A stretch of DNA of 64,000 bases from Tillandsia leiboldiana (lineage: Eukaryota > Streptophyta > Magnoliopsida > Poales > Bromeliaceae), in the NCBI GenBank assembly GCA_029204045.2, contig CM055067.1, forward strand, positions 25,742,838 to 25,806,837, written 5' to 3'. Shown piece by piece: positions 29,041-39,093 of the stretch. The notes under the pieces are model-generated. The model worked only from the letters and a program-made list of their open reading frames with translations. It ran no database searches and was not told the origin of the DNA. A program made the translations under genes and the position numbers. Each line of letters opens with the position of its first letter. Position 1 is the first letter of the stretch.

Positions 29041-32000
29041 TGTCACGCCCCGGGGTCGAAACTGCGACCCGGGCTCGCTAACAGATCCGCCATCTGTACG
29101 GAAACTGCCGTACAGACGAAGCGTCAAGCCTGCAAAAGACAAAACTACAGCTACACAGATATCAGAGCGGATAAAAAGCTGTACTATAAATTTTTTCTCA
29201 ACAACAAAGCTGCTACAACCCATAGCCTATCTCCCAAAATCAGATGATACAAAAAGAAGTGCACCTACACAACATCTACAAATCCAAAGGGGAGATAGCT
29301 AACAAGAACATAACCAACTCCCACAATCCGGGATGGTACATCTACCTCTCTCTAAAGTAACAATGCTGGTAGGGAACTATCACGCGACTCCCTGTCCTCG
29401 GTCCGTCCAGTCAAGCACAGCAGGAACGGAAGAAAGCCTCAGCAACCTGCCACCGACAGAGGGTGTGAGAACTACATCCTACAGTAGTTCTCAGTGGGTA
29501 CCGTCTCCAAGAACCACGGTCTGCCCACTAAGTCTACCAGAGGCATAAGATAGAGAAAAGACTGATAATAAGATAAATAAGCTGGAAAAGAATCTACAGC
29601 TATCATGCCTCTATCTACTATGCTCAATAAGAAGAGACTATGGATGATGGAATGCAGTCACTCACTGCTGACAACATGCCACAAGTACTAAGCCCAAGAC
29701 GCTCTACTATGACACATGCTACACCATCACTCTCTCAGTATCTCGAATCTCAGCGACTGCCCACCCGGGTCCAGTCGAGTCAAGCCTGCGCCCCCTGGTG
29801 TATCAACCAGGGTGTCCCAACGGACAAACTCAATATCTCACACAGTGACCCCATGGTAGCACGGCCAGGGGTATCAAGCGTCCACTAGTATATGAACTAG
29901 GCGCATCATCGCAGCCTCGTCAGGCTCGGTATCATCATCGCAGCCTCATCAGGCTCGGAATCATCAACGCACCCAGGGCGTGGTTCGAGGGGTGCGACCC
30001 CACCGAACTCAAGTATCTCATCAGTATCACTGTCTCACAAGTGGCTCCTGCAGGCTGTGGTCCTCGATCAAACAGATCGGTATCTCGATGCTCAAAGCAC
30101 AAACTCAGTCGGAGAACCCTCCACGACTCAAACTCACAACACAGACCCACTCAACGAAGGTACTACACAGCTGGGACCACCGCCTCACCCACGGCTCCCA
30201 CAACACAACTCCACTGAACTCAACACTCAACTCACGGCCGGAGCTACTCCACGGCCAGATCTACGAAGGGTCCGAAACCCAGGGAGACTAACATCTACGT
30301 CCCCAAGAGAGAAAGCAGCCCTTAGAACCCAGATCACTCGAATCCACTCGGGTGGATAAGTTTATAAGAAACCATGTCATTTATTTCGGAAAATCATTCG
30401 ATCTGAGAGAAAGCCATCTTTATAATGATTTTTAGTCTTTTTTAGGAAAACCCTTTGAAATCAAGTTTTATGCCCAAGCCTCGAAGAGCTGATGCCTTCG
30501 TCCCAACGGACGAGAACAGACTCGGACAACCTTGCGAGGCTTGGAAGAAACATTGGCTGACTAAAATCATGTATTTATCCAAAAAGGTTCTGGGTTCAAG
30601 GTCCTGCTAACACCCATGCACCACGATCCCAATCCGGTGGTGACGAGAAGAACAGTGGAAAGGAAAACCCCCGGGACCACCGTTTATCTGAAACGGTTCC
30701 CCAAAACACTAACACTGGCCTAACCCAGCCACCAGACCCCACTCGGCCCCCCGGGCCCGAGTGCAACACCCGTCCCACAACACTCTGACCACTCGGCCCA
30801 CTACCCGGGCGAGGAAACTCTAAGTCCCGAAGGATATGAAAAGTGCGGGATGTCTAAAGCATAAGGAACCTAGCCCAAATTAAGGTTCACAAATGGTCTG
30901 GTCAAAATCATGCACATATGACGGGGGTGCTAGTTAAGTTCCAAGAAAAATACTTAAACTAGCTTGCAATCCTAAAACATTAGAATTAGAAGGAAGTCCG
31001 TAGACTTGGAGAGAAAACCAACCCACCTCAGAAAGCCACCAATTGCTCGTCGACACTTGCAATTGGCTCAGCGGGCTTACCTGGCCTCCAAGGGGTCCGC
31101 ACGCAACACGAAGCCCGATGCCAGAAACCGCACGCAAAACGGAGCACGCGGCGACCAACCACACGACCGCGCGCTCCGCGGAAGCAAAAACCGCACCGCA
31201 AGCTGTCAGAAGCGAAGAAATCGCAAAATCAATCAAAAAGGTCAAAATCGAGCATCCGACGGCGAAAAACAGCTTCCGTCGGCGAAAAATCAGCGCCCGA
31301 CGGCGAAAAACAGCCCGTCGGCGAAAACCAGCGCCCGACGGCGAAAACAGCTCCGTCGGCGCAAAAACTGCTCAAAAACAGCTTGCGAAAAGCCAGCGAA
31401 AACTGCTCAAACCGCTCGCGAAATCTGCACGAAAAACGCGCTAAACCGCTCGCAAACTGCTCGCGAAAAACGGCGAAAACCTGCGCGAAAACCTGCGCGA
31501 AACGGCGCGAAAACCTGCGCGAAAACTGCGCGAAAACCTGCGCGAAATGGCGCGAAAACCTGCGCGAAAACCTGCGCGAAACGGCGCGAAAACCTGCGCG
31601 AAAACTGCGCGAAAACCTGCGCGGAACGGCGCGAAAACCTGCGCAAAAACTGCGCGAAAACCTGCGCGGAACGGCGCGAAAACCTGCGCAAAAACTGCGC
31701 GAAAACCTGCGCGAAACGGCGCGAAAACCTGCGCAAAAACTGCGCGAAAACCCCTCGCGAAAACAGCGGCCGACGGTGGGAACCAACGGCGCCGGCACGC
31801 AAACCGAGGCGCCACCGCTGTCCCGGGAGCACGCCGAGCGGCGAAAAACCAGCCGCGCGACGAGGGAGGCCCACCGCACGGCGCCCAACCAAGCGGCGCC
31901 GCGCAGCGACCCGCTGCGCGGTGCCGGAGCGCACCGCGCAGCGCCCAGCGGCGCTGCGCACAGCGCCCAGCGGCGCTGCGCGCGGTGCCCAGCGGCGCTG

Positions 32001-34178
32001 CGCGCAGCGCCCAGAGGCGCTGCGCGCGGGCCCGCGCGCAGCCCACTGCGCTGCGCGCGGCCGCGCGCCTGCGCAGGCCCGCGCGCGGCCCGCGCGGCCC
32101 ACGCAGGCCCGCGCGCGCCCCTGCGCGCGGCCAGGAGGGCCCGCGCGCACACGCGCGGCCCTGCCGCGCGCCCCTGCGCGCGGCCAGGAGGGCCCGCGCG
32201 CACGCGCGCGGCCCTGTCGCGCGCCTCTGCGAGCGGCCCTGCCGCGCGCCCCTGCGCGCGGCCAGGAGGGCCCGCGCGCACGCGCGCGGCCCTGCCGCGC
32301 GCCCCTGCGCGTGGCCCTGCCGCGCGCGCCTGCGCGCGGCCAGGAGGGCCCGCGCGCACGCGCGCGGCCCTGCCGCGCGCCCCTGCGCGCGGCCCTGCCG
32401 CGCGCGCCTGCGCGCGGCCAGGAGGTGCCGCGCGCACCTGCGCGCGGCCCTGCCGCGCGCCCCTGCGCGCGGCCCTGCCGCGCGCGCCTGCGCGCGGCCA
32501 GGAGGTGCCGCGCGCACCTGCGCGCGGCCCTGCCGCGCGCCCCTGCGCGCGGCCCTGCCGCGCGCGCCTGCGCGCGGCCAGGAGGTGCCGCGCGCCCCTG
32601 CGCGCGGCCCTGCCGCGCGCGCCTGCGCGCGGCCAGGAGGTGCCGCGCGCACCTGCGCGCGGCCCTGCCGCGCGCCCCTGCGCGCGGCCCGGCAGCGCCG
32701 CGTGCCGCTCTTTGCTGCACGCGGCGCCGCGCCCAGCGGCAAGACGCCGCAGGGTGCTGCCAACAGCAGCACCCTGGCGCCGCGCGTGCGCCGTTGCGCG
32801 CGCGCGCGGCCGGCGGCGACGGCAAAAAAAACAGAAAAAGCCCCGATAAATCCGATAAATCCGAAAATCCCAAAAATCCATAAATCCACATTTTCCTCAT
32901 TAAAACCAATTAAAAAAACTCGAAGCTCAAAACTCCAAAATGCACAAACCTCCAAAAATCCCAAAAATTAGAATTTACATACCTTGACGACGCTCGCCGC
33001 ACGCCCTCGAGCTCCTCGCGGCCTCCAACGGCGAGTCGAAAAAAATCCACGAAGCTCCACTCCCTTTTCTTCTTTTTTTCTTCTTCTTCCTTTTCCTCTC
33101 TTTTCCTCTCCTTTCTTTCTCTTTTCCTTTCTTTCTCTTTTCCTTGCTGCAGAGGGTGGAGGTGGAGGCAGCTTTTATAAAGTAAAAGCTTTATAATTAA
33201 TTAACTAATTAATTAAATCCAATAATTCCAACTCCAACTCACTTTTTGCCTTCGGGCTCTCCGCCGCTGCCCGGAACTTCCCGAACTCCGCTGTAAATCG
33301 AAAATACACGCGCTCACAGCTTTTTCTCTCCAAAAAGCTCATCCGTTGAGGCGGGGTGCTCAAATCAATTACCGGCTCCAAAATTGCCAGTTCCAACTCA
33401 CTTTTTGCCTCCGGGCCCTCCGCGTCAGTCCGGAACCTCCCGAACCTCGCTGTAATTCAAAAGTACACGTGTCCACGGCTTTTTCTCCTCAAAAAGCTTA
33501 TCCGTTGAGTCGGGGTGCTCAAATCAATTACCGGCTCCAAAATTGCCAGTTCCGACTCACTTTTTGACTCCGGGTCCTCCGCGTCAGTCCGGAACCTCCC
33601 GAACCTCGCTGTAAATCAAAAGTACACGTGTCCAGAGCTTTTTCTCCTCAAAAAGCTTATCCGTTGAGTCGGGGTGCTCAAATCAATTACCGGCTCCAAA
33701 ATTGCCAGTTCCGACTCACTTTTTGACTCCGGGTCCTCCGCGTCAGTCCGGAACCTCCCGAACCTCGCTGTAAATCAAAAGTACACGTGTCCAGAGCTTT
33801 TTCTCTTCAAAAAGCTCGTCCGTTGAGTCGGGGTGCTCAAATCAATTACCGGCTCCAAAATTGCCAGTTCCGACTCACTTTTTGCCTCCGGGCCCTCCGC
33901 GTCAGTCCGGAACCTCCCGAACTTCGCTGTAATCAGAAAGTACACCTGTTCCACGTGTTCCTGAATTTCCGGCGCTTCACGGTGAAGTCTGAAATTCCCA
34001 ATCTCATCCTCAATCGGCCTACAAAGCCCGGAAAAACCCCGAATCGAGCTGGAGCTTCCGCGTTGATCCGAATCAACCCGGCATCAACTGTAACCTCAGA
34101 TACAACATGCTCAAGGCAACTCTCTGCTCCAGGTCATCTGTGTGGTCGGCGCGCTATCCAATGCCCCGGTACTTTACA
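29041..34178 (-). repeat. 5' LTR of LARD 1 (right copy)
   Basis: 5138 bp, nearly identical to 21696-26815. Differences seen include 29975 (A for G), a few substitutions near 30615-30760, and altered numbers of GC-rich units. U5 hairpin 1 here is CTGTACGG/CCGTACAG (29094-29115). Confidence 0.92.
33172..33179 (-). promoter_or_regulatory. TATA box of LARD 1, 5' LTR
   Basis: Minus-strand TATAAAAG about 1 kb from the LTR start, immediately downstream of the 159-bp repeats: the likely promoter of the genomic RNA. Confidence 0.5.
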
Positions 34179-34183
34179 GCGGA

Positions 34184-36069
34184 TGAGAGCTTTTCTCATC
34201 GCAATTGATGAGCGGGTATGGCAATCCGTGGAATACGGTTGGGTGCATCCTGTTGAGGAAGTAGGAAATTCTACTACCCCAAAACCTCGCTCTAGATGGT
34301 CCAAAGAGGAATTTGAAAGATCTTCTTACAATGGGAAAGGTATGAACGCTTTATTTAATTCTCTTTCCTCGACTGAATTTACAAGAATTTCCGCGTGTGA
34401 AACCGCGAAGGAAATTTGGGATATCCTCAAAATTACACATGAGGGTACTAATCTTGTAAAAATTCAAAAGCTCCAGATGCTTACAAGTCAATTTGACTCT
34501 ATTCATATGGAAGAGCATGAATTGTTTACAGATTATTACACTAGACTTCAAGATGTAATAAATACATGTGCTAATTTAGGAGAAAAGATCCCGGAGTCGA
34601 AAATTGTAAGAAAGATACTTCGGACTCTTCCGGAACGGTTTAGGGCAAAGGTTACCGCCATTGAAACCGTTAGTCATCCGGATGAGATGAGTGTAGAGGA
34701 ATTAGTAGGTGCTTTGCAAACTTATGAAATGACTTTTCCTACTAATCAAGTTTCTTCCAAGTCTTCTTCTAAGCTTACAGGTATTGCATTCAAATCAACA
34801 AAGGAAGAAGATAGCGAATCAAGTTCCGACGATGAAATCTCTTTTGCCGATTTTGAAGAACAATTGGCGCGGATCGTAAAGAAATTTCGTCGGAAATTTT
34901 GGAAGAATCGAACCGATGGATCTTCATCCACGAAACCATCTAAAGGATCATCGGGTTCTAAATCCTCTAATCTCAAAGGCTTTGCAAAACCTTCTAAAGA
35001 AAAAGAAAAAGATGATTTCGAAGGGGAAATCCAATGCTATCGATGCAAAGGCTACGACCATTTTTCAACGGATTGTCCTTCTCCGAAATCATATAAAAAG
35101 AAGGCTTTGCAAGCGAAAACTTGGGACGATTCTACTTCTAATGAATCGACCTCAAGTAAAGAGGAAAAAATCGTTGCTTCTCATGCCTCTCATTTTCCCT
35201 CTTCTAATAATTGTTTATCATCATTAGTCACTGACTCTACTCCTTTGATTTTGTATGAAACATCAACAACCGGCGGAGAGTCATCAAGTGAGGGGGAGTC
35301 GGACGAGGAAGAACTCGTTGAGGCATATCAACAACTTCTTGCGGAATCTAAGAAGATGGCCAAGCATATCAAGAAGTTGAGGAAGCAACGACTTGAGAAT
35401 CAAGACGAGAATCATGCTTTAAAGATAAAACTTCATGATCTCGAGGAGGAACAAGGACGTTTATTGAATAACAATAAAATCCTCCAAGAAAAGCTAAACC
35501 AATCGGAGACAAACGCTAAATCATATACGGACAAGATTGGTTTTCTAGAAAAACAGTTTGAGGAGATTCATGTCACCAACCAAGCATTGACCAAACAAGT
35601 TCATCAACTTAAATCCGACATACAAAGGATTTCAACCGATTCCAAGAAACTTGAGTGTATGTCCGGTTTAGGTCAAACAAGCAAGATTGGTTTGGGATTC
35701 AAAAAGGATCAAACTGTGCATGCTTCAAGTTCCACAAAGAAATTGAAAGGAAGAACTTGTCACTTATGTGGACTTGAAGGACATTTGGTGAAGGATTGCC
35801 TGAAAAAGAGAAAGAAAAATCCTTCGGCAACTTCATCTACGGAGCGGACTCAACGGACTCAAAAGACACATCAAGTCAAAAGAGTTCACTCAATCCACCA
35901 AAGGTCCGAGCCACATCATCAATCATACAAGTGGATCATTGCAAGGCAAAGACCTAAGGTGGATCAACAGTCAAAGCGGACAACCCCCGGCCACAACGAA
36001 TCAAGACAACCCAAAATCCAGCGATTTTGGATTCGGAAAGGTGATATCTTTCCTTGTCTTAAGTTCTAA
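34184..36069 (+). pseudogene. gag: Sirevirus-type gag, main part
   Basis: It resumes the frame begun at 21620; the undisturbed gene would be about 650 residues. The front half is the plant copia Gag domain (UBN2-like; FNSLSSTEFTRISACETAKE, EEHELFTDYYTRL, SHPDEMSVEELVGAL). Then come a Ser/acidic linker and a first knuckle CYRCKGYDHFSTDC (from 35035). A long coiled coil of KKLRKQRLENQDENHALKIK type spans about 35330-35640. A second knuckle, CHLCGLEGHLVKDC, is near 35758, and a basic Gln-rich tail ends at 36069. Two knuckles plus a coiled coil fit Sirevirus Gag. There are no internal stops, so only the LARD insertion breaks it. An open frame also runs in from the LARD LTR at 33787, giving a 760-codon chimera whose first 130 codons are LTR. 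Confidence 0.88.
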
Positions 36070-37723
36070 TTAGCTTATGACTGTATGTAATGCTTTGATT
36101 GGTTTTCCCTTCATATCTTTCTTAATCTTTGTATTACATGTTTTTCAATGCTCTTCGTTTTTATACTTTGTTGTTGAACAAAAGGGTTTTTAATGAACAA
36201 GTGCATTGAATGAAAAGGACTTTCACGTTTATTCACTCCAAATTAAGTTTATATGGATTATCAACTTTACTCCATAATCATAATCTTGAAGATACTTCAT
36301 TATAGGAGTTTTTGATATTATAAGCATCAAATTTTAGAAATCATGTGTGATCTTTAGATGCTTAATCTATCTCGGTTGTGTGAATTCATTGTGATAAATG
36401 TGAGACAACCGATTGATTGAAATTTGGGATTTAATTCTTTCACGTAAGAGATTGCATTCTTACAAGGGTAAATAATTGAATTATAAAAGATGTGGAAAGA
36501 GTTACATCCGAAAGGAGTGTGAAAACTACCACCACATGCTGGAAAGAGCTGCCACCCCGGTCGTCCGGTTTGTGTGTGAAGCTACCACATGTTATGGATG
36601 CTTGATAGTATTTTATGAGAAAATATTTAGTTGAAGCATTTGGAGATTTATATGCAAAGCTCTTATATTTTGAATAATCTCCTGGTTGGTATAAGGTGGG
36701 ATAGTTGAAAGATGCTCAAAGAGCCACCCTTAGGTATTTTAGTGCTTATCTCAAATTTGAAAGGGTAAGAAATCAAATTGATGTCATTTGGAAATCTCTG
36801 TAAGTCATCTTTGTACATCTGTTACATCTTGATAGACTTTGGATCTCAAGATTATTTTTGATAACTTGTGTTTGATGAATATAACATGAAAAACTGTTTA
36901 TAATGTTTTATCTTTGTTCTTCATGATTTAGGAGTAAATCTTTTTAATCTTGTGAAATTAATTGGATTGAATGACATCTTGTTAATTCATTGGTTAAAGC
37001 ACTTAAATTGTTTTCTTGATGAAATACAAATCGGTATTTGAAAAGATTCTAAAATTTGGATTTGTTTCAAGGAATTATTTGATTTTTGCCTTCTGGTACC
37101 GGTACGCAATCTGCATTTTTGTTATATACCGGAACTGAGCTTTTATCTCTCTTTCTCTTTGAACTGATGTTGTTAGTGATTTCCTTTTGTCTAGTATGTT
37201 CACTGTTTGACAATTTGTGACAAAAAGGGGGAGAAGAGAAATGACGGAGATGAGATCATCAAGAGAGGACAAACGAAAAACGAAAATGGAAAAATGGGGG
37301 AGAACGGAAAATGATGATCGTACCACAAAGGGGGAGAACATAGATGCTCAAGAACATGGAGAACATGTTAGAGATGCTCAAGATAGGGGGAGACAAAGAA
37401 AAATTGAAAGAGCCGAAAAACAAAAGAATCAAAAGGAAGACGGATCAAATGCAGGATTCTAATTTCTAACAACTAACGTTTGATTTCGTTTGGAGTTTTG
37501 TTTTGCAGGAATTACATCACTTTAAGACTCCAAGTCCTAAGTCATAGAGTATGTTCTAGGACTGCTTGGTTCAAATGTAATTTTGTATTTATTGGATCTT
37601 TCACGCAAAGAAAATCAATGTTTTGGTGATGACATTGAGTTTCGATTTTTTGGTTTAAGATGAGTGACTTGAGCGCTTTTATGTATTTTTGGGTTTTGTC
37701 ACGAAATTGCCAAAGGGGGAGAT
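36070..37723 (+). other. Sirevirus-type element, non-coding tail
   Basis: No pol or env-like domain is found in 1.65 kb between gag and the 3' LTR; small ORFs show no similarity I recognise. Polypurine-like tracts with GGGGGAGA lie at 37222-37234, 37291-37303, 37326-37337 and 37383-37393, followed by the LTR-adjacent tract. Confidence 0.7.
37711..37723 (+). promoter_or_regulatory. Polypurine tract of the Sirevirus-type element
   Basis: CAAAGGGGGAGAT directly precedes the 3' LTR at 37724. The four upstream near-copies are a recognised Sirevirus peculiarity. Confidence 0.88.
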
Positions 37724-39093
37724 TGTTACGGCATTTTGGTGTTGGCATATTTCGTGAGTCAAGTCAGTGAGTTGAGTCGGAGTCTTAAAGGGATCAAATT
37801 GTCAATCAGCAATCAAAGACTTAGAGAAGATTCAACAAGAGCTCAAGTTGACACTCAATGTCTTGAGTCTTGAAGATTGAAGATGAAGAATTGTGGATCA
37901 GTTACATCAATCTCAAGAAGAAAGTATTCAAAAGGATCAGGTATGTTTAACTAAATAATTTTGGTGATCCGAATACTTTCTTATAGTGTAGAAACACTTG
38001 GATGAACTTTTAATTGCATAATAATCAAAAACTGGTGTTCGGACATGTTCAGGATCCGGATCAGAGCCAACGATCCGGATCCCGAAGGTTGTTGCTTCAT
38101 ACAAGACTTCGATCCGGATCCCGAATGTTAAGTTTTCTGATTTGTATGAACGATCCGGATCGGGCAATGCGATCCGGATCCCGAACCATGGTATTTCTGG
38201 AATCGTCAATCTCGTTACGACGATCCGGATCGCAGTAAATCCGATCCGGATCGCCGTCCTGAAAATTTCCAGATATGGTATGTTTTTGATTCTTATCTCT
38301 TTCCAAAGGTTTCTAACCTATAAATAGACATTTAGGGTTTCTCAAAAACGTGGGAGCTACGGCCGATCAATTTCTAAAACACTTGAGAGCAACCCTAGAG
38401 GCGAGGTTTTCATCATTCTTCTTTATAGCCTCTTTTAGGTCAATTCGATGGTTCTTTCAAGAACATATCTTTTGTCAAATTGATCTAATCTTTGCTTAGA
38501 GATTTCTTCTACGGTTCCTCAATGAGAATCTAAGCAAAGGATCACCATCGAAGTCAATATTCTTATCGACTGAGTTTGCGTCGTGGATTCGACGTGGCAT
38601 CGTGGATTCGGTGTGCTAAAGGCGTTTCGTGGATTCGAAACGTGTGCTCGTGGATTCGAGTGGCGTTCGTGGATTCGAACGTGTGCTGTGGGCGTGCAAA
38701 ATCGGTGGAGCGCGAGGTCCAAGAAATTGAAGGAGGGGTTAAATCCGTGGAGACGGTAATCACCTTGTTATTCTTCTTTTCTTAGGGATTGTTATTGCGT
38801 GGATATCCAACCGGTCAGCGCAAGGTCCGAAGAAGCTGAAGGAGGGGTTTGAGTCCGTGGAGTCGGTAATCACCTTGTTATTCTTCTATTCTTATTGGAT
38901 TGTTATTGCGTGTTGGTCCCGTGGTTTTTCTCCTGGATTGGAGTTTCCATGTAAATCTTGGTGTGCTGTTTTTATTTTCCGCATTGGTTTTTATTTTGCA
39001 CTGAGATTGAGTTTTTAAGTATTACACCTATTCACCCCCCCTCTAGTTGTTTGATAATACCTATTTAGATCCTTTGGGATTAATAACTCTACA
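37724..39093 (+). repeat. 3' LTR of the Sirevirus-type element
   Basis: 1370 bp, nearly identical to 20215-21585. All palindromes (38053-38252), the TATA box (38319-38326) and the hairpin array (38579-38681) are kept. Confidence 0.92.

Larger units (their letters stand above)
21696..34178 (-). mobile_element. LARD 1: non-autonomous gypsy derivative with 5.1-kb LTRs
   Basis: 12.5-kb element with LTRs at 21696-26815 (5120 bp) and 29041-34178 (5138 bp), a 2.2-kb interior, and a perfect TSD GCGGA (21691-21695, 34179-34183). On the minus strand each LTR runs TGTAAAGTACC...GGGGCGTGACA. It has the Met primer site (29021-29032), the polypurine tract and GTTTCG-type hairpin (26816-26852), and a decayed gag start, but no pol. 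The LTRs differ by only a few substitutions and by repeat copy number, so it is a young insertion. It shares its U5 end, leader hairpin and gag start with the Tekay-like element, the probable type of helper. Confidence 0.92.
20215..39093 (+). mobile_element. Gag-only Sirevirus-type Ty1/copia element (TR-GAG)
   Basis: LTRs at 20215-21585 (1371 bp) and 37724-39093 (1370 bp) begin TGTTACGG and end CTCTACA, with TSD GGTCC (20210-20214, 39094-39098). Only a handful of differences separate the LTRs by eye, so the insertion is young. The Met primer site follows the 5' LTR. The sole coding sequence is a Sirevirus-like gag; there is no protease, integrase, reverse transcriptase or RNase H. At least five polypurine-like tracts precede the 3' LTR and the U3 carries clustered palindromes, both known Sirevirus traits. 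Its gag is split by LARD 1 (21696-34178). It would depend on a helper Sirevirus for enzymes. Confidence 0.9.

Noticed and set aside
36070..37723. An env-like gene downstream of gag, as in some Sireviruses.
   Set aside because: No long frame, signal peptide or membrane segment; only short ORFs and polypurine-like tracts.
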